This document shows, piece by piece, positions 1 through 8,099 of a stretch of DNA of 64,000 nucleotides. How positions within the stretch are numbered: position 1 is the first letter of the stretch; each line of letters begins with the position of its first letter. The position numbers and the translations under genes were made by a program. The notes under the pieces are model-generated. The model did not search any database and was not told the DNA's origin. It saw only the letters and a list, made by a program, of their open reading frames with translations. Origin of the DNA: Clostridiaceae bacterium (GTDB lineage Bacteria > Bacillota > Clostridia > Acetivibrionales > DUMC01); contig DUMC01000032.1 of assembly GCA_012840075.1 (NCBI GenBank), forward strand, positions 1 through 64,000. Direction: 5' to 3'.

Positions 1-11
1 CCTAGAAGGTA

Positions 12-127
12 TCTGGTAGGAATAGCAAGGAGGCAACACCCGTTCCCATACCGAACACGGAAGTTAAGCTCCTTAGCGCCGATGATACTAGGATGGAGAC
101 GTCCTGGGAAAGTAGGTCCCTGCCAGA
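12..127 (+). rRNA. rrf: 5S ribosomal RNA
   Basis: The stretch carries the standard bacterial 5S core: the block CCCGTTCCCATACCGAACAC at about 40-59, then GAAGTTAAGC, then GTAGGTCCCTGCCAGA at the 3' end pairing with TCTGG near the 5' end. Length about 116 nt is normal. The 16S and 23S genes would lie upstream, outside the window. Exact ends are judged from the terminal helix and could be off by a few bases. Confidence 0.95.
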
Positions 128-134
128 ATTATTT

Positions 135-165
135 GGATAAACACAGGTGTAAGCCTGGTTTATCC
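135..165 (+). other. Hairpin between 5S rRNA and tRNA-Asn
   Basis: GGATAAAC pairs with GTTTATCC and, inside it, CAGG pairs with CCTG. No T-run follows and a tRNA starts 9 nt later, so a processing stem in the rRNA-tRNA transcript is more likely than a terminator. Confidence 0.5.
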
Positions 166-173
166 GGTTACGT

Positions 174-249
174 TCCTCAATAGCTCAGCTGGTAGAGCAT
201 GCGGCTGTTAACCGCAGGGTCGTAGGTTCGAGTCCTACTTGAGGAGCCA
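174..249 (+). tRNA. tRNA-Asn (GTT anticodon)
   Basis: A complete cloverleaf: acceptor TCCTCAA/TTGAGGA, D-arm with AGCTCAGCTGGTAGAGC, anticodon loop CTGTTAA giving anticodon GTT, T-arm GTAGG-TTCGAGT-CCTAC, discriminator G and an encoded CCA at 247-249. It sits 47 nt after 5S rRNA and is probably co-transcribed with it. Confidence 0.97.
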
Positions 250-251
250 AC

Positions 252-315
252 AAAAAGCCTTTGAAAACAAAAAAGCCCTTGTAAACAAGGGTTTTTTTGT
301 TTTCAAAGGCTTTTT
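252..315 (+). terminator. Long hairpin terminator after the rRNA/tRNA unit
   Basis: Positions 252-282 and 285-315 form a 31-bp inverted repeat with a single G-U mismatch and a 2-nt nominal centre. The outer end is A5/T5, and the G+C-rich part of the stem (GCCCTTGT/ACAAGGG) is at the tip, followed by seven T. It would stop the rRNA operon transcript and could work in both directions. Confidence 0.85.
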
Positions 316-570
316 ATTATATTTCAATGCATAATAATGCATAATAATGATAAAAACAATATATCAGTGCAAAAATAGCAGTTATAAAATTTTAAGTGTA
401 GTGTAGCATATACGGTATAAACATTATCATAAACTATCTTTATCGTAAATTATCGTATACACTATTTATCTATTTTCAATACCTCATTTATTCGAACTTT
501 TAAAAGGCAAGAAAGGTATTTCTCCTCTTAGTTATAGAAAAAGATTATCGCAGAATGAATTTCAAAATGA
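316..570. other. AT-rich intergenic region, nothing recognised
   Basis: About 250 bases between the rRNA/tRNA terminator and the terminator of the minus-strand gene. It is very AT-rich with no convincing reading frame or RNA structure. Confidence 0.6.
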
Positions 571-617
571 TTAAAAATATCCCTTATACTTTATTAAATT
601 TATTTGAGTATAAGGGA
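571..617 (-). terminator. Rho-independent terminator of the DUF4015 gene
   Basis: TCCCTTATAC (580-589) pairs with GTATAAGGGA (608-617). Read on the minus strand, the stem is followed by a T-rich run (complement of 571-580), placing it about 60 nt beyond the stop codon at 676. Confidence 0.7.
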
Positions 618-675
618 CATTTCATATTGGTTTATTGGTAATGTTTTGTTTTAAAATGCTTTTTTACAAAACTTA

Positions 676-2097
676 TTATTCTTTCTCGAAAGCCTCTATC
701 GGATATTTATTAGCAGGATCCCATATAATCCACTCTTTATAACCGGCATCATAAACCGCCTGTATCTGTTCTCGAATTTGTTTGGGACCGTAAACCTGGT
801 AATTACCGCTACGAAGCCAACTAGCTGTAAATCCCTGCAAATAAGGTCTTACATCTGCTTTATAACCTTCTACAGCGGCAATTCTGTTTTTAGCTTTTAC
901 TAGCGAGTTATAAACTACTCCGTAAGGATCTAAGTCAGGCTTCGGAAATGTAATTTTATTTACAATTTGCCCTAAAGCATAATGGGAGGGATATACCATA
1001 GGAGATATATAGTCAATATCCTTACCAATGAGTTCCAAATATTGCCCGATATCTTCAGTATCTTCAGGGCTTTCACATATAATTCCGAATACATCCGCCG
1101 ATATTATAGCTCCTGGAAGTTCGGATTTTGCATAAGCTAAAAATTCATTAATAACCTCATATTTCTTCTTATCATTAGCTTTAAAAACCATCGCACTTTT
1201 ATTTCCGTCGTTCGGAAAACGCACATAATCAAATTGAATTTCGTCAAATCCTTTGCTTAGTGCTTCTTTGGCTATATCTATTATATATGGCCAGGATTCT
1301 TTGTTGTATGGATCCAGCCAGGTTATTTTATGGTTGTCCTTCCACAATCCTCCTGAAACATCCTTTACTGCAAGATCCGGCCTTTTGGATGATAGAACAG
1401 GGTCTTTAAAGCAAACCAATCTACCGATTACATAAATTCCGTTGTCATGCAATGTAGTTATTAGTTTATCTATGTTGTATTTTTGCTTATAAGCATCATA
1501 TTCTTTTACCGCAGGAATATCCGAAGCATAACTTACATAACCGTCATCATCCTTAATATCGACCACAAAAGAATTGATTTCCGTTTGATGAGCAATTGTC
1601 AGTAAGCTATTTAATCTACCTGTATCTCCTGCAGACCAACCTGTAAGATAGATAGCTTTAACTGCATCAGGTTTCTTTATTTTTGGACCGTAAATATTAT
1701 CATCTTTAGAATTATTATTTATATCCTTATTTCCATCATTATCTATGTTGTTATCTTTATTTTTACCATCAGGAGAAGTCGGATTGCCAATGCTAGTAGT
1801 ACCAGTATTATTATTGTTGTTGCTGTTCTCCTGATTGTTTTTATCAGGTATTAAATTGTCGTTTTTTGTTTGTCCAATAGATTTGTTATCGTTAGTACTA
1901 TCATCGTTATGTCCTAACGTAGCACCTTTTTGTAGCGTATTATCGGCCTCATTATCAGCTATATTATTAAATTTGTCTTCAGGTTTTGTATTAATCTTAC
2001 TTGAAAAGTAAAAATATGAACTCACAAACCCGCTAAGAGCGATAGCAATTATTAAAATTATGCCTGTTCGTGTTTTTTTGTTTAATAATAATTTCAT
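676..2097 (-). CDS. Putative glycoside hydrolase, DUF4015 family, membrane-anchored
   Basis: A 473-residue protein. An N-terminal hydrophobic segment (about residues 10-32) is a signal anchor, followed by about 110 residues rich in Asn, Asp and Lys that look like a flexible linker. The C-terminal half carries the features I associate with the DUF4015 putative glycosyl hydrolase family (COG1306): YLTGWSAG, a DIKDDDG motif and QFDYVRFPNDG, in a likely TIM-barrel. The substrate is unknown; a cell-wall or extracellular glycan role is inference. The start is at 2097 because GGAGGA lies just upstream (2101-2106); an in-frame ATG at 2139 has no such site. It is a single-gene unit transcribed toward the rRNA operon. 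Confidence 0.8.
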   Translation of the reverse strand: MKLLLNKKTRTGIILIIAIALSGFVSSYFYFSSKINTKPEDKFNNIADNEADNTLQKGATLGHNDDSTNDNKSIGQTKNDNLIPDKNNQENSNNNNNTGTTSIGNPTSPDGKNKDNNIDNDGNKDINNNSKDDNIYGPKIKKPDAVKAIYLTGWSAGDTGRLNSLLTIAHQTEINSFVVDIKDDDGYVSYASDIPAVKEYDAYKQKYNIDKLITTLHDNGIYVIGRLVCFKDPVLSSKRPDLAVKDVSGGLWKDNHKITWLDPYNKESWPYIIDIAKEALSKGFDEIQFDYVRFPNDGNKSAMVFKANDKKKYEVINEFLAYAKSELPGAIISADVFGIICESPEDTEDIGQYLELIGKDIDYISPMVYPSHYALGQIVNKITFPKPDLDPYGVVYNSLVKAKNRIAAVEGYKADVRPYLQGFTASWLRSGNYQVYGPKQIREQIQAVYDAGYKEWIIWDPANKYPIEAFEKE

Positions 2098-2476
2098 AAT
2101 TCCTCCATCAAATATTTTTGTATTACTACTAATAAGCATGTCTTACTATGAGCTTAATTATTAAAGTAACATTTTGGTGTTTTATAAAATTTAAGATTTA
2201 ATAAAACATGTTTTACATAATCGGCATATAATTGCTAAACCCAGGTTATATACCGCAATTATAAAAGTAAATTATGTAAAATTTAGTCACATAATAAATA
2301 ATTATGTAAAATTTAAAAGTTACATGTTTAATTATACTTAATTTAAGATTGATTGCCAATAAAAATAATAATGAAGAAAATTTTACTAAAAAATCAAATA
2401 ATATGATATTCAATGATTACATTAGAAAATTTAAAGAAATGCTAAAGAATTCCTCTAAGGTAAAGTCAAATACACG

Positions 2477-2504
2477 TTGACTTATCCCAGTCAGTTGATA
2501 CAAT
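2477..2504 (+). promoter_or_regulatory. Predicted nrdJ promoter (TTGACT-N16-TACAAT)
   Basis: TTGACT at 2477-2482 and TACAAT at 2499-2504 are spaced by 16 nt, about 100 nt before the nrdJ start. The -10 box lies inside the first NrdR-like box, which fits repression by promoter occlusion. Confidence 0.55.
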
Positions 2505-2545
2505 ATATAGTGTTATGTAGCTATTTGTCATACAAAATGTAGTAA
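2498..2545 (+). promoter_or_regulatory. Tandem NrdR-box operator upstream of nrdJ
   Basis: Box 1 at 2498-2513 (ATACAATATATAGTGT) matches the NrdR consensus I know (acaCwATATATwGtgt) at 15 of 16 positions. Box 2 at 2530-2545 (ATACAAAATGTAGTAA) is weaker, about 11 of 16. The starts are 32 bp apart, the usual three-turn spacing of NrdR box pairs. NrdR is the ATP/dATP-sensing repressor of ribonucleotide reductase genes; its gene is not in this window. Confidence 0.7.
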
Positions 2546-2607
2546 CAATTGTTCAAAACTTATAAAATGTGGTTAAATTACACATATATCCCAAAGGAGG
2601 ATTTGTA

Positions 2608-4935
2608 ATGAAACTGTCGGAAAATGCTAAAAGGGTTCTTGAAAAAAGGTATTTTGCTAAAGATGAAAGCGGTAACTTATTGGAAGATGCAGAAGGAATG
2701 TTTAGACGAGTGGCAAAAGCTATAAGCGAAGCCGATGCTCCGTATGTGGATAAGAAAAGATTGGAAGAAATTGAAAATGAGTTTTATGATATGATGGTTA
2801 ATCTTGAGTTTTTACCTAATTCGCCTACATTGATGAATGCAGGAAGGCCGTTGGGCCAGCTTAGCGCATGTTTTGTTCTTCCTGTTGAAGATTCGATGGA
2901 AGGCATTTTTGAATCTATAAAAAATGCAGCGTTGATACATAAAAGCGGCGGTGGTACGGGATTTAGCTTTTCAAGGCTCCGACCTAAGGGATCCGCTGTA
3001 AAATCGACCGGAGGAGTAGCAAGCGGTCCTGTTAGCTTTATGAAGGTTTTTAATGCAGCTACAGAAGCAGTTAAGCAGGGAGGTACCCGAAGAGGGGCTA
3101 ATATGGGAATTCTCCGGGTTGATCATCCGGATATACGAGAATTCATAACATGCAAACAGGACAACAAGGATATTACAAATTTTAACATCAGTGTTGCTGT
3201 TACTGAAAAATTCATGGAAGCAGCTAAGAACAACCAGGAATATGACTTAATTGATCCCAGGACAGGTAAGCCTTGTGGCAAGGAAAATGCCAAGGAAATT
3301 TTTGATATGATCGTGGAGAACGCATGGAATAACGGAGAGCCGGGAATAATTTTCTTGGATAGAATTAACAAATATAACGTAACTCCTGCTTTAGGTGAGA
3401 TTGAAGCGACTAATCCGTGCGGTGAACAACCTCTGCTCCCTTATGAAGCATGCAATCTTGGCTCAATCAATCTAAGTGTTATGGTAAAGGAAAACGACGA
3501 AGGATATGAAATAGATTTTGATAAGTTGAAAAAAATAGTATGGTCTGCTGTCCATTTCCTGGATAATGTAATTGATGTAAATAAATATCCTCTTGAAGAG
3601 ATTGATAAAATGGCAAGAGGTACCAGAAAAATCGGTTTGGGGGTTATGGGATGGGCTGATCTCCTTTGCAAGCTTGGAATACCGTATAATTCCAGTAGAG
3701 CTGTAAAGCTTGCTGAAAAAGTTATGAGTTTCATCCAGGAGGAATCTAAAAAGGCGTCCATGGCTATTGCAGAAGTAAAAGGAGTATTTCCGTTTTACGA
3801 GCAAAGTATTTATAAAGATAAAGGGATTAAAATCAGAAATGCTACAACTACGACAATTGCTCCTACAGGAACATTAAGCATTATAGCCGGTGTATCAAGC
3901 GGTATTGAGCCATTGTTTGCAATATCATTTATACGCAACGTAATGGACAATGATGAGCTGATAGAAGTAAATCCGGTGTTTAAAGATGTAGCAATAAAGA
4001 GAGGTTTTTATTCTGACAATTTAATGAGAGAAATTGCTAAGAAAGGTACTGTGAGAGGAGTTGCAGGAGTTCCTTTGGATGTTCAGGAAGTTTTTGTAAC
4101 GGCTCATGATATTGATCCGGAGTGGCATGTAGAAATGCAGGCAGCTTTTCAGAAGTATACCGATAATGCTGTTTCAAAAACTGTTAACCTTCGCAATAGT
4201 GCAACTAAGGAAGATGTTAGAACTGTTTTCATGAAAGCTTATGAAAGCGGATGTAAAGGTGTAACAATTTACAGGGATGGAAGCAGAGAATCGCAAGTTT
4301 TAAATATCGGAAGTATCAAGGGGAAAGACAAAGATAGTCCAACAAAAACTCAAGAAGATAATCCGGCAGTAACTCAGACTCATACAACTAATACTGCAGC
4401 AGCCGGTAAATCAAGCGCGGGAACTTATACAAATAAAATTGTACCTAGAGAAAGACCGGTTATTACAACAGGTTTTACCGAAAAAGTAAGGATTGGCTGC
4501 GGCAATTTGTATATAACCGTTAACTATGATGAGCATGGTATATGCGAAGTGTTTACAAACCTTGGCAGGGGCGGCGGATGTCCTTCGCAGTCAGAAGCTA
4601 CCAGCCGTCTGGTTTCTATTGCCCTTAGAGCAGGTATGGATGTTCAATCTTTAGTTGAACAACTCAAAGGAATAAGATGTGCTACAACAATCAAGCAGAG
4701 GGGATTAAAGGTCATGTCCTGCCCTGATGCAATAGGAAAAGTAATCGAAAAAGTTGCAAAACTGCAAAGCAGCAATAATGGTAAGTATGAAGGTTTAAGT
4801 ATGCTATCGGAATTTAATGACGATGAACCCGATGATGAACCGACACAGCAGAAATGTCCGGAATGCGGAAGAAAGGTTGAACATGAGAGCGGGTGTGTTG
4901 TTTGCAGGCATTGCGGATATTCAAAGTGTGGTTGA
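2608..4935 (+). CDS. nrdJ: Adenosylcobalamin-dependent (class II) ribonucleotide reductase
   Basis: Reduces ribonucleotides to deoxyribonucleotides using coenzyme B12, supplying DNA precursors with or without oxygen. It has 775 residues. The active-site set is complete: N269-x-C271-x-E273 in NPCGEQ (thiyl radical Cys271) and the redox pair Cys88 (ACFVLPVEDS) and Cys282 (EACNLGSINL), in the same spacing as known class II enzymes. A Thr/Ser/Pro/Ala-rich linker (about residues 570-620) leads to a TSCPAD domain (GRGGGCPSQSEA) and a C-terminal CxxC pair cluster that may bind zinc or re-reduce the active site. Start 2608 follows AAAGGAGG at 2593-2600; an upstream in-frame start at 2569 lacks a ribosome site. 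No B12 riboswitch was seen; NrdR control is likely. Confidence 0.96.
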   Translation: MKLSENAKRVLEKRYFAKDESGNLLEDAEGMFRRVAKAISEADAPYVDKKRLEEIENEFYDMMVNLEFLPNSPTLMNAGRPLGQLSACFVLPVEDSMEGIFESIKNAALIHKSGGGTGFSFSRLRPKGSAVKSTGGVASGPVSFMKVFNAATEAVKQGGTRRGANMGILRVDHPDIREFITCKQDNKDITNFNISVAVTEKFMEAAKNNQEYDLIDPRTGKPCGKENAKEIFDMIVENAWNNGEPGIIFLDRINKYNVTPALGEIEATNPCGEQPLLPYEACNLGSINLSVMVKENDEGYEIDFDKLKKIVWSAVHFLDNVIDVNKYPLEEIDKMARGTRKIGLGVMGWADLLCKLGIPYNSSRAVKLAEKVMSFIQEESKKASMAIAEVKGVFPFYEQSIYKDKGIKIRNATTTTIAPTGTLSIIAGVSSGIEPLFAISFIRNVMDNDELIEVNPVFKDVAIKRGFYSDNLMREIAKKGTVRGVAGVPLDVQEVFVTAHDIDPEWHVEMQAAFQKYTDNAVSKTVNLRNSATKEDVRTVFMKAYESGCKGVTIYRDGSRESQVLNIGSIKGKDKDSPTKTQEDNPAVTQTHTTNTAAAGKSSAGTYTNKIVPRERPVITTGFTEKVRIGCGNLYITVNYDEHGICEVFTNLGRGGGCPSQSEATSRLVSIALRAGMDVQSLVEQLKGIRCATTIKQRGLKVMSCPDAIGKVIEKVAKLQSSNNGKYEGLSMLSEFNDDEPDDEPTQQKCPECGRKVEHESGCVVCRHCGYSKCG

Positions 4936-4945
4936 TACTTGTAAC

Positions 4946-4988
4946 AAAGGAACTGCATTAAATTATACTTCATGCAGTTCCTTTTTAT
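4946..4988 (+). terminator. Terminator of nrdJ
   Basis: AAAGGAACTGCAT (4946-4958) pairs perfectly with ATGCAGTTCCTTT (4972-4984), followed by further T residues; it begins about 10 nt after the nrdJ stop codon. Confidence 0.9.
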
Positions 4989-5037
4989 ATATTTATAAAC
5001 ATCTTTATAATTTGATTAATGGGATTTTAGAGGATTT

Positions 5038-5528
5038 GAAGCAAGGCTAAAATCCGCTGAAAGAAGACTTGAGGATTATATAACGGAAGATGTGAGATGT
5101 AGTGCTTTGTAATTTCACAGCCAAGTGGGAGCTTACACGGAAATATTAAAAATTGGCTGGGTATAGAAGGTCTAAGCTACCTATCTGTAGATGACGAAGA
5201 ATTATATAATGAAATAATAGATACTGTTGGTGATTTATGTTATAGAATTACCGAAACAATTCTTTCTACAGGGATTAAGTTTGATTTTGGCCACTTCTGG
5301 GAAGATATTTGCTTTAAAAACGGTCCTCTGGTAAGCCCATCAATTTTTTTTTATGGAAAAGTTGGTCCTCATTATAAAAGAATAGCCGATTTATTGAACA
5401 AACATGGAATAAACATAGTTTCAGTTGGTTGTGATGGATGCATTTGCGCTCTTATTCCTACCTGGATAGAAAATAATACACAATATTATTGTGAACAAAT
5501 GAGAAAAATATTATGCAATTTATACTAA
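5038..5528 (+). pseudogene. Remnant of a uroporphyrinogen decarboxylase-like gene
   Basis: From about 5101 to the TAA at 5526-5528 one frame reads about 140 residues ending in features of the URO-D/MtaA-like family: NWLGIEGLSYL, GHFWEDICFKNGPLVSP, HGINIVSVGCDG and ALIPTWIE. There is no start codon with a ribosome site; a TAG closes the frame at about 5098. A second frame just upstream (5038-5095, EARLKSAERRLEDYITEDVR) looks like the preceding piece, so a frameshift plus loss of the N-terminal half is likely. The relatives often act in cobamide-dependent methyl transfer or are uncharacterised; no function is claimed here. Confidence 0.7.
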
Positions 5529-5576
5529 TTTCCATATTTAAGTATTTATAATTTTCGAAATCTTTCAAGCAGGATT

Positions 5577-5612
5577 AGAGCTGATTAATATCAATATTCA
5601 GCTCTTTTTTTA
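5577..5612 (+). terminator. Terminator after the URO-D-like remnant
   Basis: AGAGCTGA (5577-5584) pairs with TCAGCTCT (5598-5605), followed by a run of T. The terminator survives although the gene it served is broken. Confidence 0.75.
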
Positions 5613-5903
5613 TATGGTCAATAAAAATTAAATTGTAAAATCAAGTAAACTTGCTCATGGGATGTTTTTTATGTAATACAAAAGTATTAAAATCATCTAA
5701 AATTCTGCTTAGGAATACTGGGTTTTACGTTGCATTAAGTGAAAAACATGTACATCAAGAAAGCTTTCCTTATGAGTAGTTGTTTATTTAATTCTTCTAT
5801 AGTAAAATATATACATATTGCAAAGACATGAAAATTCTAAATAACTGTTTTAAAGAACAAAGTTTTTTAAGGAAAGAACATATTTTGAGGTGAATTATTT
5901 ATT
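5613..5903. other. Intergenic region before yhaM
   Basis: About 290 AT-rich bases with no reading frame or RNA structure that I can support. It must hold the yhaM promoter, which I could not place with confidence. Confidence 0.5.
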
Positions 5904-6872
5904 ATGGTTGTTTCTAAATTCATAAACGAGATGAGAGTTGGGGATTCAATACAGTGCTTTTTTTTGATAAAGGCAGTTGATTGCAAATTATCTAATAATA
6001 ATAAGAAATATTTAGATTTTACATTGGTAGATAAAACAGGTGAAATAAATGCAAAGCTTTGGGATTGCAGCCCGGAGGACGAGGCTAATTATGTTATAAA
6101 TAAATTTATAAAAGTAAAAGGAACTGTCATTGAGTGGCAAGGAAACCTTCAAATAAGAATTGATAAAATAAGATTGGTGAAAGAGGAAGACGGAATAAAA
6201 ATAGAAGATTATATACCAAGTGCTCCCTATTCCGGGGAATATCTATTTAATGAAGTAATGAAATACATTGACAGGATTAAAAATGAAGATTTGTACCAAA
6301 TTGTAACCTATTTAGTAGAAATGAAAAAGGCAAAATTGCTTATTTACCCTGCTGCTATGAAGAATCATCATTCCATAAGATCAGGATTGCTTTATCATAT
6401 TGTAAGAATGCTCTATGCCGGTGATAAGTTATCGGATATATATAACATCGTTAATAAAGAATTGCTCTTTGCGGGGATAATACTGCATGACATTGCTAAA
6501 ATCGAAGAATATGATGCAAATGAACTGGGGATTGTTTCTGATTATAATGCTGAAGGACAGCTTCTGGGACATATAATACAAGGAATAACGATGATAGATA
6601 ATGCAGCTAATTATCTTGGCATAGATAGCGAAATAGCGATGTTACTAAAACATATGATACTTACCCATCATTATGAACCTGAGTATGGAAGCCCCAAAAA
6701 GCCCATGATACCGGAAGCCGAAATGCTTCACTACCTCGATGTATTAGATGCAAGGATGTATGATATGGAAAAAGCATTAAGCAGAGTAGAACCTGCCGGC
6801 TTTTCAGAGAGAATATGGAGTCTTGATAACAGGAAGATATATAAGTCAAAATTTAACATGGAGAGTCAATAA
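5904..6872 (+). CDS. yhaM: 3'-5' exoribonuclease YhaM family protein
   Basis: A 322-residue protein with an N-terminal OB-fold nucleic-acid binding domain (about residues 10-95, with FTLVDKTGEINAKLWD) and an HD-type phosphohydrolase domain. The metal-binding HD motif is seen in ILHDIAKIEEY, with an upstream His in NHHSIRSGLLYH and a further His pair in MILTHHYEPEYGSP. This is the layout and length of B. subtilis YhaM, a Mn-dependent 3'-5' exonuclease acting on RNA and single-stranded DNA. GAGGTG at 5887-5892 precedes the ATG by 11 nt. It stands alone, not in the recombination-gene neighbourhood it has in some bacilli. Confidence 0.9.
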   Translation: MVVSKFINEMRVGDSIQCFFLIKAVDCKLSNNNKKYLDFTLVDKTGEINAKLWDCSPEDEANYVINKFIKVKGTVIEWQGNLQIRIDKIRLVKEEDGIKIEDYIPSAPYSGEYLFNEVMKYIDRIKNEDLYQIVTYLVEMKKAKLLIYPAAMKNHHSIRSGLLYHIVRMLYAGDKLSDIYNIVNKELLFAGIILHDIAKIEEYDANELGIVSDYNAEGQLLGHIIQGITMIDNAANYLGIDSEIAMLLKHMILTHHYEPEYGSPKKPMIPEAEMLHYLDVLDARMYDMEKALSRVEPAGFSERIWSLDNRKIYKSKFNMESQ

Positions 6873-6930
6873 GAATAATTAACATGAGGAATGGAATGAG
6901 ATCAATGTAAAATTTGCTGTATTAATTTAA

Positions 6931-6960
6931 GGGACCGAAGTTTAGGGGACGGAAGCTTAT
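6931..6960. repeat. Short tandem GGGAC-type repeat
   Basis: Two imperfect copies side by side: GGGACCGAAGTTTA and GGGGACGGAAGCTTA. The GGGGAC core recurs in palindromes at 31.4, 34.4 and 51.4 kb and in a repeat at 49.7 kb. Confidence 0.5.
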
Positions 6961-6983
6961 TGTATTTAGTGAGGAGGCATAAA

Positions 6984-7895
6984 TTGACGGGAAACATTGT
7001 TATAAATCAGGTGATTATTTTATTTTTAATAATGATAGCAGGCTTTTATGCCAATAAAAGAGATATAATAAATCAGGAAACCAGAAAAAAACTTTCAGAG
7101 ATATTAGTAAGAATAACTTTACCTGCTATGATTATATATTCATATAACCAGGAGTTTTCGCAGGAGCTGTTGAAGAACAGTTGGATAATGATTGTTTACT
7201 CATTTGGCATTCACATATTTACAGCTATTATATCAAGTTTCATTTTCAACAGGTTCCCAAAGAATGTAAAAGATATTTTAAAATTTGCCACCATCTATTC
7301 AAATTGCGGTTATATGGGATTACCTATCTTGGAAGTTTTATATGGAAAAATTGGAATATTTTATGCTTCAATGTACATAACTGCTTTTAATATTTTTACC
7401 TGGACAAATGGGGTAATGATATTTACAGGAGAGAAGAACACCAAGGCATTAAAAAAGGCATTGTTAAATCCTGGTATTATAGCAGTTTTCGCAGGGATGA
7501 TGATTTTTATTTTCTCAATAAAATTACCATATCCTGTTTTTAAAACTTTTGAAATACTCGGTACCATGACAACACCTCTGTCAATGCTTATCATAGGTTC
7601 TTTGATAGCAGATGTTAAATTTAAGGAATTATTTTCAGGATGGGCTTTATATTATATATCGCTTATAAGACTCTTAATATTACCTTTATTTGTACTTTCA
7701 GTGCTAAAAATTTCAGGTGTTAATGATACAACTCTGCTCGGAGCTTGTGTGACAACTGTTGCAATGCCTGCAGCTGCAAATACAGCTGTCTTTGCAGAGA
7801 GATATAATGGAGATGCATACTTCGCATCAAGAACAGTTGCCTTCACAACTATATTATCAATGATAACTATTCCGGCTATTTTATATTTAATTTAG
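6984..7895 (+). CDS. AEC family transporter (auxin efflux carrier type)
   Basis: A 303-residue, very hydrophobic protein with about ten membrane segments in two five-helix halves, the layout of the AEC/bile-acid-type transporter superfamily. Family-like features are the N-terminal IAGFYANKRDIIN, the GCGYMGLP-like NCGYMGLPIL motif (which breaks a helix in the middle of the fold), and the C-terminal TVAMPAAANTAVFAERY. Relatives export or import malate and other organic anions; the substrate here cannot be told. I place the start at the TTG at 6984, 6 nt after GAGGAGG (6971-6977); an in-frame TTG at 6960 has no ribosome site. Confidence 0.85.
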   Translation: MTGNIVINQVIILFLIMIAGFYANKRDIINQETRKKLSEILVRITLPAMIIYSYNQEFSQELLKNSWIMIVYSFGIHIFTAIISSFIFNRFPKNVKDILKFATIYSNCGYMGLPILEVLYGKIGIFYASMYITAFNIFTWTNGVMIFTGEKNTKALKKALLNPGIIAVFAGMMIFIFSIKLPYPVFKTFEILGTMTTPLSMLIIGSLIADVKFKELFSGWALYYISLIRLLILPLFVLSVLKISGVNDTTLLGACVTTVAMPAAANTAVFAERYNGDAYFASRTVAFTTILSMITIPAILYLI

Positions 7896-8017
7896 AATCT
7901 CTGAACGAAATCAGTCTTATTAATTATTGGTTGATATGAGATTATTGGTTGAAATTGAGCGGTTAAATATAAAAAGGATCAAACTTAAAATTATTCACTT
8001 AAACTTCATAGTGAAAA

Positions 8018-8070
8018 TAAAAAGAAGGATAAAATAGAGTATTTCTGAGTATTTTATCCTTCTTTTTTCT
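8018..8070. terminator. Bidirectional terminator between the AEC gene and hppA
   Basis: AGAAGGATAAAATA pairs with TATTTTATCCTTCT around 8023-8063, with an A-run on the left and a T-run on the right. It lies between two convergent genes and can serve both. Confidence 0.85.
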
Positions 8071-8099
8071 TTTTAATATTTAAAATGTTATTCTACTAT

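Noticed and set aside
1253-1435. A plus-strand frame of 60 codons inside the DUF4015 gene
   Set aside because: It is antisense to a supported gene with no ribosome site.
2140-2607. Possible cobalamin riboswitch before the B12-dependent reductase
   Set aside because: No B12-box or the expected multi-stem layout is visible in this very AT-rich gap; an NrdR site explains regulation better.
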